A stretch of DNA of 64,000 nucleotides from Nostoc edaphicum CCNP1411. GTDB lineage: Bacteria > Cyanobacteriota > Cyanobacteriia > Cyanobacteriales > Nostocaceae. The translations under genes and the position numbers were made by a program. The notes under the pieces are model-generated. The model was not told the DNA's origin. It searched no databases and was given only the letters and a program-made list of their open reading frames with translations. Of this stretch, positions 63,491 to 64,000 are shown one piece after another. The stretch is from positions 5,851,001 to 5,915,000 of the forward strand of contig NZ_CP054698.1 in assembly GCF_014023275.1 (NCBI RefSeq). Reading direction: 5' to 3'. Positions within the stretch are counted from its first letter, which is position 1. Every line of letters begins with the position of its first letter.

Positions 63491-64000
63491 AAAGTACAGG
63501 AGGTCTTAACTCTATCCTGCTTGGAAGAGTTTTAGACCTCTGATATTTTTGGTATAGCGGTTCTCCACAAGCGTGAAGTACAATTTTGACCTCACTTCCA
63601 TTCCTCTCTCCTAAAAGGCTACGGTGTACACACAAGTCCTAAAAACCTAGCTTGATAAGCATTTCCTCGTTCCCAGTCTCCGACTGGGAATGCATTCATT
63701 GAGTCTCTGACTCAATATCTGACCTGACTTTTCACGGCATCTGGAAAACCTCTCTCTAAATCTCTCTCCTAAAAGGAGAGAGACTTTGAATTTTCCCCCT
63801 TCCCGCGACGAGTTGGGGGTTAGGGGGTTAGGTCTATTTGCATACCTCTACTCACCAGATTGAAAATGGCTATAAGTAATTATTCAGTCACTACATCAGA
63901 ACAATATAAATAAAGTCAAATTCAATCAGCTATTTCGCTGATTGCTTTCTCATTTTGGTATATTTAGAAAGCAAAAAGGCTGATTGCTTTCTCATTTCGG
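63491..64000. repeat. Repeat-rich right end of the window
   Basis: No gene. It holds a decayed copy of the mobile end (ctacggtgtacacacaagtc at 63619-63638), a ttcccagtctccgactggga palindrome (63670-63689), and a gctgattgctttctcatttt direct repeat in two copies (about 63938 and 63979), each preceded by stem-forming bases. The second copy reaches the window edge. Confidence 0.55.

Noticed and set aside
1..64000. CRISPR arrays, rRNA genes, prophage structural genes
   Set aside because: Tandem repeats here are contiguous heptamers or the 42-bp array without unique spacers. No rRNA or phage module was seen; the GH104-like gene is solitary.

Overview
The window reads as chromosomal DNA of a filamentous, Nostoc-like cyanobacterium. 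The reasons are a photosystem II D1 gene (psbA), phylloquinone synthesis (menH), a PspA-like fragment, a LabA-like NYN protein, many GCGATCGC (HIP1) octamers, and abundant short heptanucleotide tandem repeats (STRR type) between genes. The species cannot be fixed from sequence alone.

Layout. 1-5.3 kb: 5' end of psbA (minus), then an MBOAT O-acyltransferase and a DUF1574/SGNH-type partner. 5.7-19.5 kb: mostly housekeeping genes: ppc broken by a single extra G, a DUF1997 protein, an atypical SDR, a GH104-type muramidase, menH, an InrS/CsoR-type metal sensor, lptC, a labA-like gene, metG, and a glycerolipid acyltransferase followed by an alpha/beta hydrolase. 19.6-23.3 kb: a nested mobile locus with two decayed IS4-type elements (both with Y-2-R-3-E-6-K signatures) set in a family of related terminal repeats. 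The second element keeps 26-bp perfect inverted repeats and a 9-bp target duplication. 23.4-36.3 kb: an EcsC-like protein, a 42-bp tandem stem-loop array, pepA, then the lipid genes plsX-fabH-fabD-plsC, split by an oppositely oriented 1792-residue hybrid Ser/Thr kinase-AAA-GAF-histidine kinase. 36.4-45.2 kb: an AI-2E family permease, a DUF2288 protein, a flotillin with an NfeD/YqiJ-like partner, mutS2, and an FMN 2-hydroxy-acid oxidase. 45.3-52.6 kb: tRNA-Leu(CAA), several MITE-like elements, an exopolysaccharide group (WecG/TagA/CpsF transferase, Wzx-type flippase, polysaccharide pyruvyl transferase, MurB paralogue) and tRNA-Gln(TTG). 52.6-64 kb: two conserved cyanobacterial proteins, a SpoIID-domain protein, a Wzc-type BY-kinase, RNase Z, a PspA-like short protein and a secreted protein with two nuclease domains.

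How the genes fit together. Three themes recur: membrane lipid synthesis (plsX, fabH, fabD, plsC, a second acyltransferase with a hydrolase), envelope and exopolysaccharide construction (MBOAT/SGNH, lptC, WecG-type transferase, flippase, pyruvyl transferase, MurB-like, Wzc-like, SpoIID, muramidase) and repeat-driven genome plasticity. The most promising new biology is the overlapping pyruvyl-transferase/MurB-paralogue pair. It could build a lactyl (1-carboxyethyl) ether or another PEP-derived group on the exopolysaccharide. The most striking genome-level signal is intergenic-type repeat DNA inside the reading frames of ppc and mutS2, together with heptamer arrays that run into start codons.
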